Positions 19,879 through 29,153 of a stretch of DNA of 64,000 nt are shown one piece after another (position 1 is the first letter of the stretch; each line of letters begins with the position of its first letter). Both the position numbers and the translations under genes were made by a program. The notes below the pieces were generated by a model that saw nothing but the letters and a program-made list of their open reading frames with translations, ran no database searches and was not told the origin of the DNA. This stretch comes from Stutzerimonas stutzeri (GTDB lineage Bacteria > Pseudomonadota > Gammaproteobacteria > Pseudomonadales > Pseudomonadaceae): contig NZ_JAGQFP010000003.1 in NCBI RefSeq assembly GCF_019090095.1, positions 286,556 through 350,555 of the forward strand, given 5' to 3'.

Positions 19879-20475
19879 ATGCGCATCGCATTGTTCGGCC
19901 TGCTGCTCGCACTCACGATCCCCGCCCAGGCGCAGATCTACAAATACACCGACGACAAGGGCAACACCGTCTTCACCAACCAGCCCCCGGAAGGGGTTAC
20001 GGCAGAGGCCGTCGATCTACCGCCGGCCAATACCGTGGACATCAAGGTCCCGGATGCGCCCCCTCCCCTGACGGAAGAACAGACCGGCGCAGGCCGACAG
20101 CAGGCTTACCGCAGCCTGTCCATTGGCGGCATTCCCGATGAGCAGGCGCTGCGCGCAAACAACGGTACCTTCGTGGTCAACGCGCAGCTCGATCCGCCGC
20201 TGCGCCAGAATCATCGCATCCGCTTTTTGCTCGACGGCGAACCCCAGGGCGAGCCCAGCAGCTCGACGTCACTGCAGCTGATCCATGTCGACCGCGGAAC
20301 GCATGTAATCGAAGTCGAATTGCTGCGCGGCGGCCAGGTCATTCAGCGCGCAAGCGAGCAGTTCACGGTGCAGCGGGTCAACACCTCGAGCCCTGCGCTG
20401 CGTCCCAAGCCGGCCGTACCCCCCAAACCAACGCCGAAACCGACCCCCACGCCCAAGCCGAAGCCCGCCTCTTGA
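19879..20475 (+). CDS. DUF4124 domain secreted protein
   Basis: 198 residues. Signal peptide MRIALFGLLLALTIPAQA, then the DUF4124 signature (IYKYTDDKGNTVFTNQPPEG) at about residues 20-40, a middle domain with RIRFLLDGEPQG and HVIEVELLRGGQVIQ, and a Pro/Lys-rich tail (PKPTPKPTPTPKPKP) that may reach into or bind the cell wall. The role of DUF4124 is unknown. It lies between glnA and ntrBC and is followed, with overlap, by a paralogue. A GGAGCTTCCC site precedes the ATG. Confidence 0.85.
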   Translation: MRIALFGLLLALTIPAQAQIYKYTDDKGNTVFTNQPPEGVTAEAVDLPPANTVDIKVPDAPPPLTEEQTGAGRQQAYRSLSIGGIPDEQALRANNGTFVVNAQLDPPLRQNHRIRFLLDGEPQGEPSSSTSLQLIHVDRGTHVIEVELLRGGQVIQRASEQFTVQRVNTSSPALRPKPAVPPKPTPKPTPTPKPKPAS

Positions 20476-21113
20476 GAACCGCTTACCGAACGCTCGCGGC
20501 CGCGCTGCTGGCGTGCGCCCTTCCGGCGGCCGCCGAGATCTACAGCTACACCGACGAGCAGGGCAACCGTGTCTTCACCGATCGCCCCGGCGGGCGGGCG
20601 GTCGAGCAGGTGAAGCCGAAGCCAACCAACAGCATGCCCGCAGCCGAACCACGCGACATGCCGGCACCAGCACCGACGGCAGCTCCCGCGACCGAGAGCG
20701 CGACGAACCGCTACACCCAGCTCGACATCCTGACGCCCCTGCCGGACGCCACCATTCGCGACAATGCCGGCGGCTTGCTGGTGTCGGTCGGCAGCACGCC
20801 GCCGCTGTTGCCCGGCCACGCCTATCGCCTGCTGATGGACGGCAGCGACACCGGACTGTCCGGCAGCAATCCGCAGTTCGCCTTGGAGAATGTCGATCGC
20901 GGCACGCACCAGCTCAGCGTGCAAGTGGTCGACCAGAGCGGAGCCCTGGTGCAAAGCAGCCCTCCCAGCACCTTCCACATGATGCGCACCTCGCTGGCTC
21001 AGCGCCGCATGGTCAGGCCCTGCAAGAAGGACGACTATGGCGTCCGCCCCGAATGTCCCCTCAAAGACAAGCCGAAGGAAAAGAGGGATATTCCCTTCGT
21101 GCCCTTTCTGTGA
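20472..21113 (+). CDS. DUF4124 domain secreted protein, paralogue of the gene upstream
   Basis: 213 residues if started at the TTG at 20472, which overlaps the stop of the previous gene. That start gives a good signal peptide (MRTAYRTLAAALLACALPAAA) directly followed by the DUF4124 signature IYSYTDEQGNRVFTDRPGG. The second half resembles its neighbour (YRLLMDGSDTGLSG, VDRGTHQLSVQVVDQSG), so the two arose by duplication. Two Cys (RPCKKDDYGVRPECP) near the end could pair. TTG is a rare start, but there is no ATG before the signature. Confidence 0.78.
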   Translation: MRTAYRTLAAALLACALPAAAEIYSYTDEQGNRVFTDRPGGRAVEQVKPKPTNSMPAAEPRDMPAPAPTAAPATESATNRYTQLDILTPLPDATIRDNAGGLLVSVGSTPPLLPGHAYRLLMDGSDTGLSGSNPQFALENVDRGTHQLSVQVVDQSGALVQSSPPSTFHMMRTSLAQRRMVRPCKKDDYGVRPECPLKDKPKEKRDIPFVPFL

Positions 21114-21120
21114 CCATGCT

Positions 21121-21139
21121 ATGCACCTGAATGGTGCAT
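21121..21139. promoter_or_regulatory. NtrC enhancer site of ntrBC
   Basis: Perfect inverted repeat ATGCACC-TGAAT-GGTGCAT with the NtrC consensus. Its centre is about 110 bases upstream of the sigma-54 element at 21233, a normal enhancer distance, and it resembles the glnA site at 18077 base for base in the half sites. Confidence 0.8.
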
Positions 21140-21232
21140 TAGCACGACCCGCCTGATCGCCGTGGTCCGTTTTCGGCCATGCCCCGCGCTGGAGCGCTAG
21201 TACCCGCGGCGTTGCGCCGAAACTACGCACCT

Positions 21233-21248
21233 TGGTTTGCTTCTTGCA
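21233..21248 (+). promoter_or_regulatory. Sigma-54 promoter of ntrBC
   Basis: TGGTTTG-CTTC-TTGCA: the -24 TGG and -12 TTGCA are exact and correctly spaced (12 bases from GG to GC), while the CAC part of the -24 box differs. It ends 33 bases before the ntrB ATG, so the leader would be short. Confidence 0.7.
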
Positions 21249-21280
21249 TTTCCCGCCTTACCCATCGGATGCAGACAGCC

Positions 21281-22363
21281 ATGATCAACGAAGCCCTACA
21301 GCGCCTGCTGATCGAGAACCTGACCACCGCGACGCTCTTGCTCGATTCGCGGCTGCGCCTGGAGTACATGAATCCGGCTGCCGAGATGCTGCTGGCGGTC
21401 AGCGGTCAACGCAGCCACGGCCAGTTCATCAGCGAACTGTTCACCGAGTCGTCCGAAGCACTGGCCGCGCTGCGCCAAGCCGTGGAGCAGGCGCATCCCT
21501 TCACCAAGCGTGAGGCGACCCTGACCTCCACCAACGGACAGGCGCTGACCGTCGACTATGCGGTTACACCAATCCTGACTCGGCAGGAAACCAAGCTGCT
21601 GCTCGAGGTGCTGCCGCGTGATCGCTTGCTGCGCATCACCAAGGAAGAGGCGCAACTGTCTGCGCACGAAACCACCAAGCTACTGGTGCGCGGCCTCGCC
21701 CATGAGATCAAGAACCCGCTGGGCGGTATCCGCGGTGCGGCGCAACTGCTCTCGCGCGAGCTGCCGGAGGAGCACCTCAAGGACTACACTGAGGTGATCA
21801 TCGAGGAAGCCGACCGCCTGCGAAACCTGGTCGATCGGATGCTCGGCTCGAACAAGCTGCCGTCCCTGTCGATGACCAACATTCACGAAGTGCTCGAACA
21901 CGTGGCCAGCCTGATCGAGGCCGAGAGCCAAGGCAGCCTCATTTTGGTGCGCGACTATGACCCGAGCATTCCGGAAGTGCTGCTCGACCGCGAACAGATG
22001 ATTCAGGCGGTGCTCAACATCATGCGCAACGCCATGCAGGCACTGGCCGGGCAATGCGAGCTGGGGCTGGGCCGCCTGACGCTGCGCACCCGCACGCTGC
22101 GCCAGTTCACCATCGGCCATGTGCGCCATCGCCTGGTGGCGCGAATCGAGATCATCGACAACGGGCCCGGCATTCCGGCCGAGCTGCAGAACACCCTCTT
22201 CTACCCGATGGTCAGTGGTCGCCCGGACGGAACCGGGCTCGGCCTGGCCATCACCCAGAACATCATCAGCCAGCACCAAGGCCTGATCGAGTGCGAAAGC
22301 CATCCCGGCCATACCGCCTTCTCAATCTTCCTGCCCCTGGAACAAGGAGCCCTTTCCGTATGA
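21281..22363 (+). CDS. ntrB: Nitrogen regulation sensor kinase NtrB (GlnL)
   Basis: 360 residues. An N-terminal PAS domain (LLDSRLRLEYMNPAAEMLL) precedes the H-box LAHEIKNPLGGIRGAAQ with His 141 and an ATPase domain with N, G1 and G2 motifs (NIMRNAMQAL, IIDNGPGIP, DGTGLGLAI). No membrane segments: a soluble kinase controlled by PII. It phosphorylates or dephosphorylates NtrC. The start at 21281 (MINEALQRLLIENL) fits the family; upstream in-frame ATGs at 21269 and 21179 are possible. ntrC overlaps its stop by ATGA. Confidence 0.95.
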   Translation: MINEALQRLLIENLTTATLLLDSRLRLEYMNPAAEMLLAVSGQRSHGQFISELFTESSEALAALRQAVEQAHPFTKREATLTSTNGQALTVDYAVTPILTRQETKLLLEVLPRDRLLRITKEEAQLSAHETTKLLVRGLAHEIKNPLGGIRGAAQLLSRELPEEHLKDYTEVIIEEADRLRNLVDRMLGSNKLPSLSMTNIHEVLEHVASLIEAESQGSLILVRDYDPSIPEVLLDREQMIQAVLNIMRNAMQALAGQCELGLGRLTLRTRTLRQFTIGHVRHRLVARIEIIDNGPGIPAELQNTLFYPMVSGRPDGTGLGLAITQNIISQHQGLIECESHPGHTAFSIFLPLEQGALSV

Positions 22364-23796
22364 GCCAAAGCGAAAACGTCTGGATCGTCGACGACGACCG
22401 CTCCATCCGCTGGGTACTGGAAAAGGCGCTGCAGCAGGACGGAATGGCCACACAAAGTTTCGACAGCGCCGACGGCGTGCTTGCCCGCCTGTCGCGCCAG
22501 CAGCCGGACGTGATCATCTCCGACATCCGCATGCCGGGCACCAGCGGCCTGGACCTGCTCAAGCAGATCCGCGAGCTGTACCCGCGCCTGCCGGTGATCA
22601 TCATGACCGCGCATTCCGACCTGGACAGCGCCGTGGCGTCATACCAGGGCGGCGCCTTCGAATACCTGCCCAAGCCGTTCGACGTCGACGACGCCGTGGC
22701 GCTGGTCAAGCGTGCCAACCAGCACGCCCAGGAACAGCAGAACCTGCAGGAGCCGGCCCGTCAGCATCACACGCCCGAAATCATCGGCGAAGCGCCGGCG
22801 ATGCAGGAAGTCTTCCGCGCCATCGGACGGCTCTCGCACTCCAACATCACCGTGCTGATCAACGGCGAATCCGGTACCGGCAAGGAGCTGGTGGCCCATG
22901 CCCTGCACCGCCACAGCCCGCGCGCGGCCTCGCCGTTCATCGCACTGAACATGGCGGCCATTCCGAAGGACCTGATGGAATCGGAATTGTTCGGCCACGA
23001 GAAAGGCGCGTTTACCGGCGCGGCCAACCAGCGTCGCGGGCGCTTCGAGCAGGCCGACGGCGGCACCTTGTTCCTCGACGAAATCGGTGACATGCCGGCC
23101 GACACCCAGACGCGCCTGTTGCGCGTGCTGGCCGACGGGGAGTTCTACCGGGTCGGCGGTCACACGCCGGTCAAGGTCGACGTGCGCATCATCGCCGCCA
23201 CCCACCAGGACCTGGAAACCCTGGTGCAGGCCGGCAAGTTTCGCGAGGACCTGTTTCATCGGCTGAACGTCATCCGCATTCATATTCCGCGCCTGTCCGA
23301 CCGGCGCGAGGACATCCCCGCCCTGGCCAAGCATTTCCTTGCCAGCGCCGCCCAGGAGCTGGCGGTCGAGACCAAGCTGCTCAAGGCCGAAACCGAGGAA
23401 TACCTGCGCAACCTCCCCTGGCCGGGCAACGTCCGCCAGTTGGAAAACACCTGCCGCTGGATCACCGTGATGGCTTCCGGCCGTGAAGTCCATGTCAGTG
23501 ACCTGCCACCGGAACTGCTCAGCCAGCCGACCGACACCCTGCCGGCGAAGAACTGGGAACAGGCCCTGCATCAGTGGGCGGACCTGGCGTTGTCTCGCGG
23601 TCAGTCCAACCTGCTCGACGAGGCCGTGCCGGCCTTCGAGCGGATCATGATCGAGACCGCGCTCAAGCACACCGCCGGTCGCCGTCGCGATGCCGCGCTG
23701 CTGCTCGGTTGGGGCCGCAACACCCTGACACGCAAGATCAAGGAGCTGGGCATGGGCGGTGACGCCGCCGACGATGACGAGGGCGACGACAGCTGA
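22360..23796 (+). CDS. ntrC: Nitrogen response regulator NtrC (GlnG)
   Basis: 478 residues. Receiver domain with the phosphorylation Asp at residue 55 (VIISDIRMPG); AAA+ domain with Walker A GESGTGKE (about 169-176) and the sigma-54 contact GAFTGA (about 216-221); C-terminal Fis-type helix-turn-helix (RRDAALLLGWGRNTLTRKIKE). It activates sigma-54 promoters under nitrogen limitation. The ATG overlaps the ntrB stop. Its likely binding sites are visible upstream of both glnA and ntrB, so the operon is probably autoregulated. Confidence 0.97.
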   Translation: MSQSENVWIVDDDRSIRWVLEKALQQDGMATQSFDSADGVLARLSRQQPDVIISDIRMPGTSGLDLLKQIRELYPRLPVIIMTAHSDLDSAVASYQGGAFEYLPKPFDVDDAVALVKRANQHAQEQQNLQEPARQHHTPEIIGEAPAMQEVFRAIGRLSHSNITVLINGESGTGKELVAHALHRHSPRAASPFIALNMAAIPKDLMESELFGHEKGAFTGAANQRRGRFEQADGGTLFLDEIGDMPADTQTRLLRVLADGEFYRVGGHTPVKVDVRIIAATHQDLETLVQAGKFREDLFHRLNVIRIHIPRLSDRREDIPALAKHFLASAAQELAVETKLLKAETEEYLRNLPWPGNVRQLENTCRWITVMASGREVHVSDLPPELLSQPTDTLPAKNWEQALHQWADLALSRGQSNLLDEAVPAFERIMIETALKHTAGRRRDAALLLGWGRNTLTRKIKELGMGGDAADDDEGDDS

Positions 23797-23826
23797 AGGC
23801 GAAGCGGGCCATCCGCAGGCTGCGCC

Positions 23827-24228
23827 CTAACGCGGCATGATCTGCAGCTGTAGCCGCCACTCGCCGTCGACCTTCTCACCGGACCAGCGGGCCTGCAGCG
23901 GGCGCGTCGCAACGACGTGCAGCAGCAGGCCCCTCTCCGTGCCCTGCACGCGCCAGCGCGCATCGTTTTCATTGATTTTCAAGCGCCCGGCTGCGGCCTG
24001 GCCCTTGGCCTGAAACAGCATTCCCACCGCCCCGTCGACGTTCTCGCTATAGAGCTCCGGCTCGCGGCTGAACCACAGTTGCAAGCCACTGGCCACGGGC
24101 TCGACCCGCAGCAGCTCCACCGGCCCGGGACGGAACAGATTGCCCAGCAACGAGCCGAACAGCAGCCCGAGCAGCACCAGCGCACCGAAAAAGCGTCGGC
24201 GCAGGCGAGGTAGCGGATCATCAGCCAC
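23827..24228 (-). CDS. Membrane-anchored protein of unknown function
   Basis: 133 residues if started at the GTG at 24228 ([14 protein letters not shown]), which has an AGGCGG ribosome site 5 bases upstream. An ATG at 24279 would add 17 poorly conserved residues and overlap the trmL start codon. One membrane helix ([18 protein letters not shown], about residues 14-31) is followed by a periplasmic beta-rich domain ending [17 protein letters not shown]. Pseudomonas has conserved genes of this kind next to trmL, but no function is assigned. Confidence 0.65.
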   Translation of the reverse strand: MADDPLPRLRRRFFGALVLLGLLFGSLLGNLFRPGPVELLRVEPVASGLQLWFSREPELYSENVDGAVGMLFQAKGQAAAGRLKINENDARWRVQGTERGLLLHVVATRPLQARWSGEKVDGEWRLQLQIMPR

Positions 24229-24277
24229 AGGGCCGCCTGCAGTAGAATGCCGGTCGTTATCAGTGTCGGTGCCGCGC

Positions 24278-24739
24278 ATGTTCCACGTGATCCTTTTTCA
24301 ACCGGAAATTCCGCCGAATACCGGCAACATTATCAGGCTCTGCGCCAACGCCGGCTGCAGTCTGCATCTGATCGAACCCCTGGGCTTCGAGCTGGATGAC
24401 AAGCGGCTGCGCCGCGCCGGCCTGGATTATCACGAGTACGCGCCGCTCAAGCGACACGCCGACCTCGACAGTTGCCTGGCAAGCCTCGGCCAGCCGCGCC
24501 TGTTCGCCTTTACCACCAAGGGATCGCAGCCCTTCCATCAGGTCCGGTTCGAGCGCGGCGACGCCTTCCTGTTCGGTCCGGAAAGCCGCGGCCTGCCGCC
24601 AGAGATTCGCGATGCACTGCCCAACGAGCAGCGCCTGCGTCTGCCGATGCGGCCCGACAGCCGTAGCCTGAACCTCTCCAACACCGTTGCCGTCGCGGTC
24701 TACGAGGCCTGGCGGCAGCTGGACTTCGCCTTGCAGTGA
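24278..24739 (+). CDS. trmL: tRNA (cytidine(34)-2'-O)-methyltransferase TrmL
   Basis: 153 residues. SPOUT methyltransferase that methylates the wobble ribose of certain leucine tRNAs. Family features: [20 protein letters not shown] at the start, [26 protein letters not shown] and a C-terminal [16 protein letters not shown], which forms the SAM-binding knot. The start at 24278 is the family N-terminus; an in-frame ATG at 24140 is in the divergent gene. Promoter-like TAGAAT lies about 35 bases upstream. Confidence 0.95.
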   Translation: MFHVILFQPEIPPNTGNIIRLCANAGCSLHLIEPLGFELDDKRLRRAGLDYHEYAPLKRHADLDSCLASLGQPRLFAFTTKGSQPFHQVRFERGDAFLFGPESRGLPPEIRDALPNEQRLRLPMRPDSRSLNLSNTVAVAVYEAWRQLDFALQ

Positions 24740-24842
24740 TCCATCGAGGCGCCCGCCGGCGTGATCGGCGCCGCGCCGACGATCCCCAAAAGGCGCAATC
24801 AGGCAGGGTGCCGTGTCCAGCTCCGACCTTTCACCCGCACTT

Positions 24843-24872
24843 GGTTGAAATGCGCAAAAGAGTCCCCCATAT
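24843..24872 (+). promoter_or_regulatory. Sigma-32 heat-shock promoter of hslVU
   Basis: GGTTGAAA, 14 bases, then CCCCATAT, against the RpoH consensus CTTGAAA-N13/14-CCCCATNT. Only the first -35 base differs. It ends 48 bases before the hslV start, in the expected place for a heat-shock operon. Confidence 0.8.
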
Positions 24873-24919
24873 CAAGCGCATTCGGGCATTCATCGCCCCG
24901 CTGCGTGGAGAGTTCTCTT

Positions 24920-25456
24920 TTGACCACCATCGTTTCAGTCCGCCGCAACGGCAAAGTCGTCATGGGCGGCGACGGCCAGGTTTCCCTCGGCAATACCGTC
25001 ATGAAAGGCAATGCCAAGAAGGTGCGGCGTCTCTATCACGGCCAGGTACTGGCCGGTTTCGCGGGCGCCACCGCCGATGCCTTTACCCTGTTCGAGCGCT
25101 TCGAAGGCCAATTGGAGAAGCACCAGGGCCATCTGGTCCGTGCCGCCGTCGAGCTGGCCAAGGACTGGCGTACCGACCGCTCGCTGAGCCGTCTGGAAGC
25201 CATGCTCGCCGTCGCCAACAAGGACGCCTCGCTGATCATCACCGGCAACGGTGACGTGGTGCAGCCGGAGGACGACCTGATCGCCATGGGCTCCGGCGGT
25301 GGTTTCGCCCAGGCCGCGGCGATGGCGTTGATGCGCAAAGGCGGCGACGACATGAGCGCGCAGGAAATCGCCGAGACCGCGCTGAACATTGCCGGCAGCA
25401 TTTGTGTCTTCACCAACCAGAATCTCACCATCGAGGAGCTCGACAGCGCGAACTGA
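24920..25456 (+). CDS. hslV: ATP-dependent protease peptidase subunit HslV
   Basis: 178 residues. Threonine peptidase that forms a double hexamer and works with HslU. The start is TTG at 24920: after removal of Met it gives the catalytic N-terminal Thr ([19 protein letters not shown]). The GGAGAG ribosome site is 6 bases upstream, and no ATG can give this N-terminus. [14 protein letters not shown] and [15 protein letters not shown] are characteristic. It is co-transcribed with hslU, 28 bases apart, from a sigma-32 promoter. Confidence 0.96.
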   Translation: MTTIVSVRRNGKVVMGGDGQVSLGNTVMKGNAKKVRRLYHGQVLAGFAGATADAFTLFERFEGQLEKHQGHLVRAAVELAKDWRTDRSLSRLEAMLAVANKDASLIITGNGDVVQPEDDLIAMGSGGGFAQAAAMALMRKGGDDMSAQEIAETALNIAGSICVFTNQNLTIEELDSAN

Positions 25457-25484
25457 TCGCCCTCGAGCCCCGGAGTACCGCACC

Positions 25485-26828
25485 ATGTCCATGACGCCCC
25501 GCGAGATCGTCCACGAACTCAACCGCCATATCATCGGCCAGGACGACGCCAAGCGTGCCGTTGCCATTGCCCTGCGCAACCGCTGGCGGCGCATGCAGCT
25601 CTCCGCCGAGCTGCGCCCGGAAGTCACCCCGAAGAACATCCTGATGATCGGCCCCACCGGCGTCGGCAAGACCGAGATCGCCCGTCGCCTGGCCAAGCTG
25701 GCGAACGCCCCCTTTATCAAGGTGGAAGCGACGAAATTTACTGAAGTCGGTTATGTGGGTCGCGATGTCGAATCGATCATCCGCGACCTCGCTGACGCGG
25801 CCCTGAAAATGCTGCGTGAGCAGGAAGTGGTGAAGATGCGCCATCGCGCCGAGGACGCCGCCGAAGAGCGCATCCTCGACGCCTTGTTGCCCCAGGCACG
25901 CCCAGCGGGATTCGGCGACGAGCCGGTGCAGAGCAATGATTCCAACACCCGCCAGCTGTTCCGCAAGCGTCTGCGCGAAGGTCAGCTCGACGACAAGGAA
26001 ATCGAGATCGAAGTAGCCGAGAACCCGGGCGGCGTGGAAATCATGGCCCCGCCGGGCATGGAAGAGATGACCAACCAGCTGCAAAGCCTGTTCTCCAACA
26101 TGGGCAAGGGCAAGAAGAAGAGCCGCAAGCTGAAGATCAAGGACGCGCTCAAGCTGGTCCGCGACGAAGAGGCCGCGCGCCTGGTCAATGAGGAAGAGCT
26201 CAAGGCCCGTGCGCTCGAAGCGGTGGAGCAGAACGGAATCGTCTTCATCGACGAGATCGACAAGGTCGCCAAGCGCGGCAACACCGGCGGTGCCGACGTC
26301 TCCCGCGAAGGCGTGCAGCGCGACCTGCTGCCGTTGATCGAGGGCAGCACCGTCAACACCAAGCTGGGCATGGTCAAGACCGACCACATCCTGTTCATCG
26401 CCTCGGGGGCGTTCCACCTCTCCAAGCCCAGCGACCTGGTCCCCGAGCTGCAGGGTCGCCTGCCGATCCGGGTCGAGCTCAAGGCGCTGTCGCCCGAGGA
26501 CTTCGAGCGCATTCTCACCGAACCGCATGCCTCGCTCACCGAGCAGTATCGCGAGTTGCTGAAGACCGAGGGGCTGGGCATCGAATTTACCGATGACGGC
26601 ATCAAGCGTCTGGCGCAGATCGCCTGGCAGGTCAACGAGAAGACCGAGAATATCGGCGCCCGCCGCCTGCATACCTTGCTGGAACGGCTGCTCGAAGAGG
26701 TTTCGTTCAGCGCTGGCGACCTGGCCGGACAGCAGAACGGCGAACCGATCCGCATCGACACGGACTACGTCAACAGCCACCTCGGCGAGCTGGCCGAAGA
26801 CGAAGACCTGTCGCGGTACATTCTTTAA
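25485..26828 (+). CDS. hslU: ATP-dependent protease ATPase subunit HslU
   Basis: 447 residues. AAA+ unfoldase with Walker [18 protein letters not shown] near residue 57, the pore motif in [15 protein letters not shown], Walker B IVFIDEID and the sensor region [14 protein letters not shown]. The C-terminal LSRYIL tail, which docks into HslV, is present. The start at 25485 ([12 protein letters not shown]) is 28 bases beyond hslV; the upstream in-frame ATG at 25389 is inside hslV. Confidence 0.97.
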   Translation: MSMTPREIVHELNRHIIGQDDAKRAVAIALRNRWRRMQLSAELRPEVTPKNILMIGPTGVGKTEIARRLAKLANAPFIKVEATKFTEVGYVGRDVESIIRDLADAALKMLREQEVVKMRHRAEDAAEERILDALLPQARPAGFGDEPVQSNDSNTRQLFRKRLREGQLDDKEIEIEVAENPGGVEIMAPPGMEEMTNQLQSLFSNMGKGKKKSRKLKIKDALKLVRDEEAARLVNEEELKARALEAVEQNGIVFIDEIDKVAKRGNTGGADVSREGVQRDLLPLIEGSTVNTKLGMVKTDHILFIASGAFHLSKPSDLVPELQGRLPIRVELKALSPEDFERILTEPHASLTEQYRELLKTEGLGIEFTDDGIKRLAQIAWQVNEKTENIGARRLHTLLERLLEEVSFSAGDLAGQQNGEPIRIDTDYVNSHLGELAEDEDLSRYIL

Positions 26829-26903
26829 CGGCAGCGGGTCGCTTGAAGCCGGAGCGGGCGGCGCTCGCTTGCGGCTTCTGGCGTCCCCCTACGGAGCAGG
26901 CGC

Positions 26904-27278
26904 ATGCACATCCCCACCGCCATCAAGCTGCACAAGCTGTCCCGGACACTGGAGCTCGAGTACGGCCCCGGCCAACGCTATGTGCTGCCGGCCGAATTTT
27001 TGCGGGTGCACTCGCCATCGGCGGAAGTGCAGGGTCACGGCAACCCGATTCTGCAGACCGGCAAGATCAACGTCGCCCTGGAAGGGATCGAGCCAGCCGG
27101 CCAATACGCCTTGAAGCTCACCTTCAGTGATGGCCACGACAGTGGCCTGTATAGCTGGGACTATCTCCACCGGCTGGCGACCCACCACGAACAGATGTGG
27201 GCCGATTACCTCGACGCGCTCGCCGCCGCCGGCAAGTCCCGTGACCCGGACATCTCTCCAGTCAAGCTGATGCTCTGA
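26904..27278 (+). CDS. DUF971 family protein
   Basis: 124 residues. The family is the same domain as the N-terminus of gamma-butyrobetaine hydroxylase: LHKLSRTLELEYGPGQRYVLP and DGHDSGLYSWDYLHRLATH, where the last segment is the family signature. The role of stand-alone members is unknown; some are linked to iron-sulfur cluster handling. It lies 75 bases after hslU. In P. aeruginosa and P. putida this gene is followed by the phaC1-phaZ-phaC2-phaD cluster, which is missing here. Confidence 0.88.
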   Translation: MHIPTAIKLHKLSRTLELEYGPGQRYVLPAEFLRVHSPSAEVQGHGNPILQTGKINVALEGIEPAGQYALKLTFSDGHDSGLYSWDYLHRLATHHEQMWADYLDALAAAGKSRDPDISPVKLML

Positions 27279-27299
27279 CCGCGTCGCTCGGGCTGGCGC

Positions 27300-27578
27300 T
27301 CAAGCCTGCAGCGCCTTGTCCAGTGTGCGTTCGATCTGCGCCTGCACGCTGCTGCCCATCGCCGACAGCAACACGCCGAGATCGAGCAGCACGCGCACCC
27401 GATCGTCACCCACCTCGATGCGGCCATCGGCGCCGCTACGACGGACCGCCAACACATCGCCCTGCCATTCGCAGCGTACGCCGTAGTCGCTCGCCAGTTT
27501 CGCCGCCAACTGCTCGGCCTTTTCACGGGCGGCCTGCCGACCAAGGGTGTGGGTACGCTCAACAACGATGCGGGCCAT
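27300..27578 (-). CDS. Polyhydroxyalkanoic acid system family protein (PHA_gran_rgn)
   Basis: 92 residues ([24 protein letters not shown] at the start). A small alpha/beta protein with a steroid-binding-like repeat of the family named for its location near PHA granule genes. Here it stands without any PHA synthase, depolymerase or phasin in the window, so its role is probably not limited to PHA. It is convergent with the DUF971 gene, 21 bases apart, and divergent from ubiE. Confidence 0.82.
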   Translation of the reverse strand: MARIVVERTHTLGRQAAREKAEQLAAKLASDYGVRCEWQGDVLAVRRSGADGRIEVGDDRVRVLLDLGVLLSAMGSSVQAQIERTLDKALQA

Positions 27579-27759
27579 GGCAACTCCTGGCTGCTGGGTT
27601 AAAAAAGGCGCGCACTATAGCAGTTGCCGCCGCGCCGAGCCGGCTGTCGGGCGACGCTACCGCGCCTCTCTGCGCTGCGCTGACTTGCCGCTCGCCGCTT
27701 CGCGCTCGACGTCGCATTTAGGTTTAGAATGCCGGGCACATTCTTCCGGTGACAGTGAC

Positions 27760-28530
27760 ATGACCGATCCCCGCAAAGAGCATGACGCAGAGCCCACCAC
27801 GCACTTCGGCTACAAGAACGTGCGCGAGAGCGAGAAAGCGCAGAAGGTTGCCGAGGTATTCCACTCCGTGGCGGCCAAATACGACCTGATGAACGACCTG
27901 ATGTCCGGCGGCGTTCATCGCCTCTGGAAACGCTTCACCATCGAGCTGTCCGGGGCACGCCACGGCAACCGCATCCTGGACATCGCCGGCGGCACCGGCG
28001 ACCTGACACGCCAATTCTCGCGCATCGTCGGCCCGACCGGCGAAGTGGTACTGGCCGACATCAACGCCTCCATGCTCAAGGTCGGGCGTGACCGTCTGCT
28101 GGACAAGGGCGTGGCCGGCAACGTCAAGTTCGTCCAGGCCGACGCCGAGAAGCTGCCCTTCCCGGACAACTATTTCGACGTGGTCACCATCGCCTTCGGC
28201 CTGCGCAACGTGACGCACAAGGAAGACGCCATCGCCTCCATGTTGCGGGTGCTCAAGCCCGGCGGCCGGCTGCTGGTGCTGGAATTCTCCAAGCCGACCA
28301 ACCCACTGTTCTCCAAGGCCTACGACGCCTACTCGTTCAGTCTGTTGCCGATGATGGGCAAGCTGATCACCAACGACTCGGAAAGCTACCGCTACCTGGC
28401 CGAATCGATCCGCATGCACCCCGATCAGGAAACACTCAAGGGCATGATGGCCGATGCCGGATTCGAGCGCGTGACCTACCACAACATGACCGGCGGCATC
28501 GTCGCTCTGCACCGCGGCATCAAGCCCTGA
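27760..28530 (+). CDS. ubiE: Bifunctional demethylmenaquinone/ubiquinone methyltransferase UbiE
   Basis: 256 residues. C-methyltransferase of ubiquinone synthesis. SAM motifs are clear: [15 protein letters not shown] near residue 70, the UbiE signature [17 protein letters not shown] at 46-62 and [15 protein letters not shown]. Start at 27760 with weak GGTGACAG upstream; the in-frame ATG at 27547 overlaps the divergent gene. It begins an operon with overlapping ubiJ and ubiB. A TAGAAT -10-like box is at 27725. Confidence 0.96.
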   Translation: MTDPRKEHDAEPTTHFGYKNVRESEKAQKVAEVFHSVAAKYDLMNDLMSGGVHRLWKRFTIELSGARHGNRILDIAGGTGDLTRQFSRIVGPTGEVVLADINASMLKVGRDRLLDKGVAGNVKFVQADAEKLPFPDNYFDVVTIAFGLRNVTHKEDAIASMLRVLKPGGRLLVLEFSKPTNPLFSKAYDAYSFSLLPMMGKLITNDSESYRYLAESIRMHPDQETLKGMMADAGFERVTYHNMTGGIVALHRGIKP

Positions 28531-29153
28531 TGCTGCGCACTGCTCTGCTGGCCGGTGCCGAGCGCGGCATCAACCGCGCGCTGCGCCTGGACCCGACCGC
28601 GCTGCCACGCCTGGCTCGTCTCAGCGGCCGGATCATCGAGATCGACTGCAGCGCACCGGCGTGGCGCGTCTTCGTGCTCGCCGATGGCGAGGGACTGCGC
28701 CTGGCTGCCGACTGGGGCAGCGAGGCCGACTGCCGCCTGCGTGCCTCCGCCAGCAGTCTGATTCGCCTGGCCACCAGCCGGAACAAGACCGCCATCCTGC
28801 ACGGCCCGGACGTCGAGATCGACGGCGACAGCGGCGCCTTGATGAGCCTGGCCGAGGTACTGCAGGACCTGGAGCTGGACTGGGAATACGAACTGTCCCG
28901 CCTGCTCGGCCCGGTCGCCACGCACGTGCTCGGTTCCGGCTTGCGTGGTCAGGCCGAATGGATGCGCCAAAGCGCCGACAGCCTGCGCCAGGACCTGGCC
29001 GACTACCTCAACGAAGAATCGCGAACCCTGGTGGGCAGCGCCGAAGCCGAAACCCGCTTCGCCGAACTGGACCGCCTCAAGCTCGACCTCGACCGACTCG
29101 AAGCCCGAGTCGAGCGGCTCGCCCATTCCCTGAAACCAGACCGAACCGAATGA
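28530..29153 (+). CDS. ubiJ: Ubiquinone biosynthesis accessory factor UbiJ (SCP2 domain)
   Basis: 207 residues. N-terminal SCP2 lipid-binding domain ([37 protein letters not shown]) and a C-terminal coiled coil ([19 protein letters not shown]). UbiJ binds UbiK and holds the lipid intermediates of the ubiquinone synthesis complex. The ATG overlaps the ubiE stop as TGATG and the TGA overlaps the ubiB ATG, so the three are co-translated. Confidence 0.92.
   Translation: MLRTALLAGAERGINRALRLDPTALPRLARLSGRIIEIDCSAPAWRVFVLADGEGLRLAADWGSEADCRLRASASSLIRLATSRNKTAILHGPDVEIDGDSGALMSLAEVLQDLELDWEYELSRLLGPVATHVLGSGLRGQAEWMRQSADSLRQDLADYLNEESRTLVGSAEAETRFAELDRLKLDLDRLEARVERLAHSLKPDRTE

Noticed and set aside
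24277..24280. Overlapping start codons (CATG) of trmL and the gene on the other strand
   Set aside because: A GTG at 24228 with a proper ribosome site is the more likely start of the minus-strand gene, which removes the overlap.
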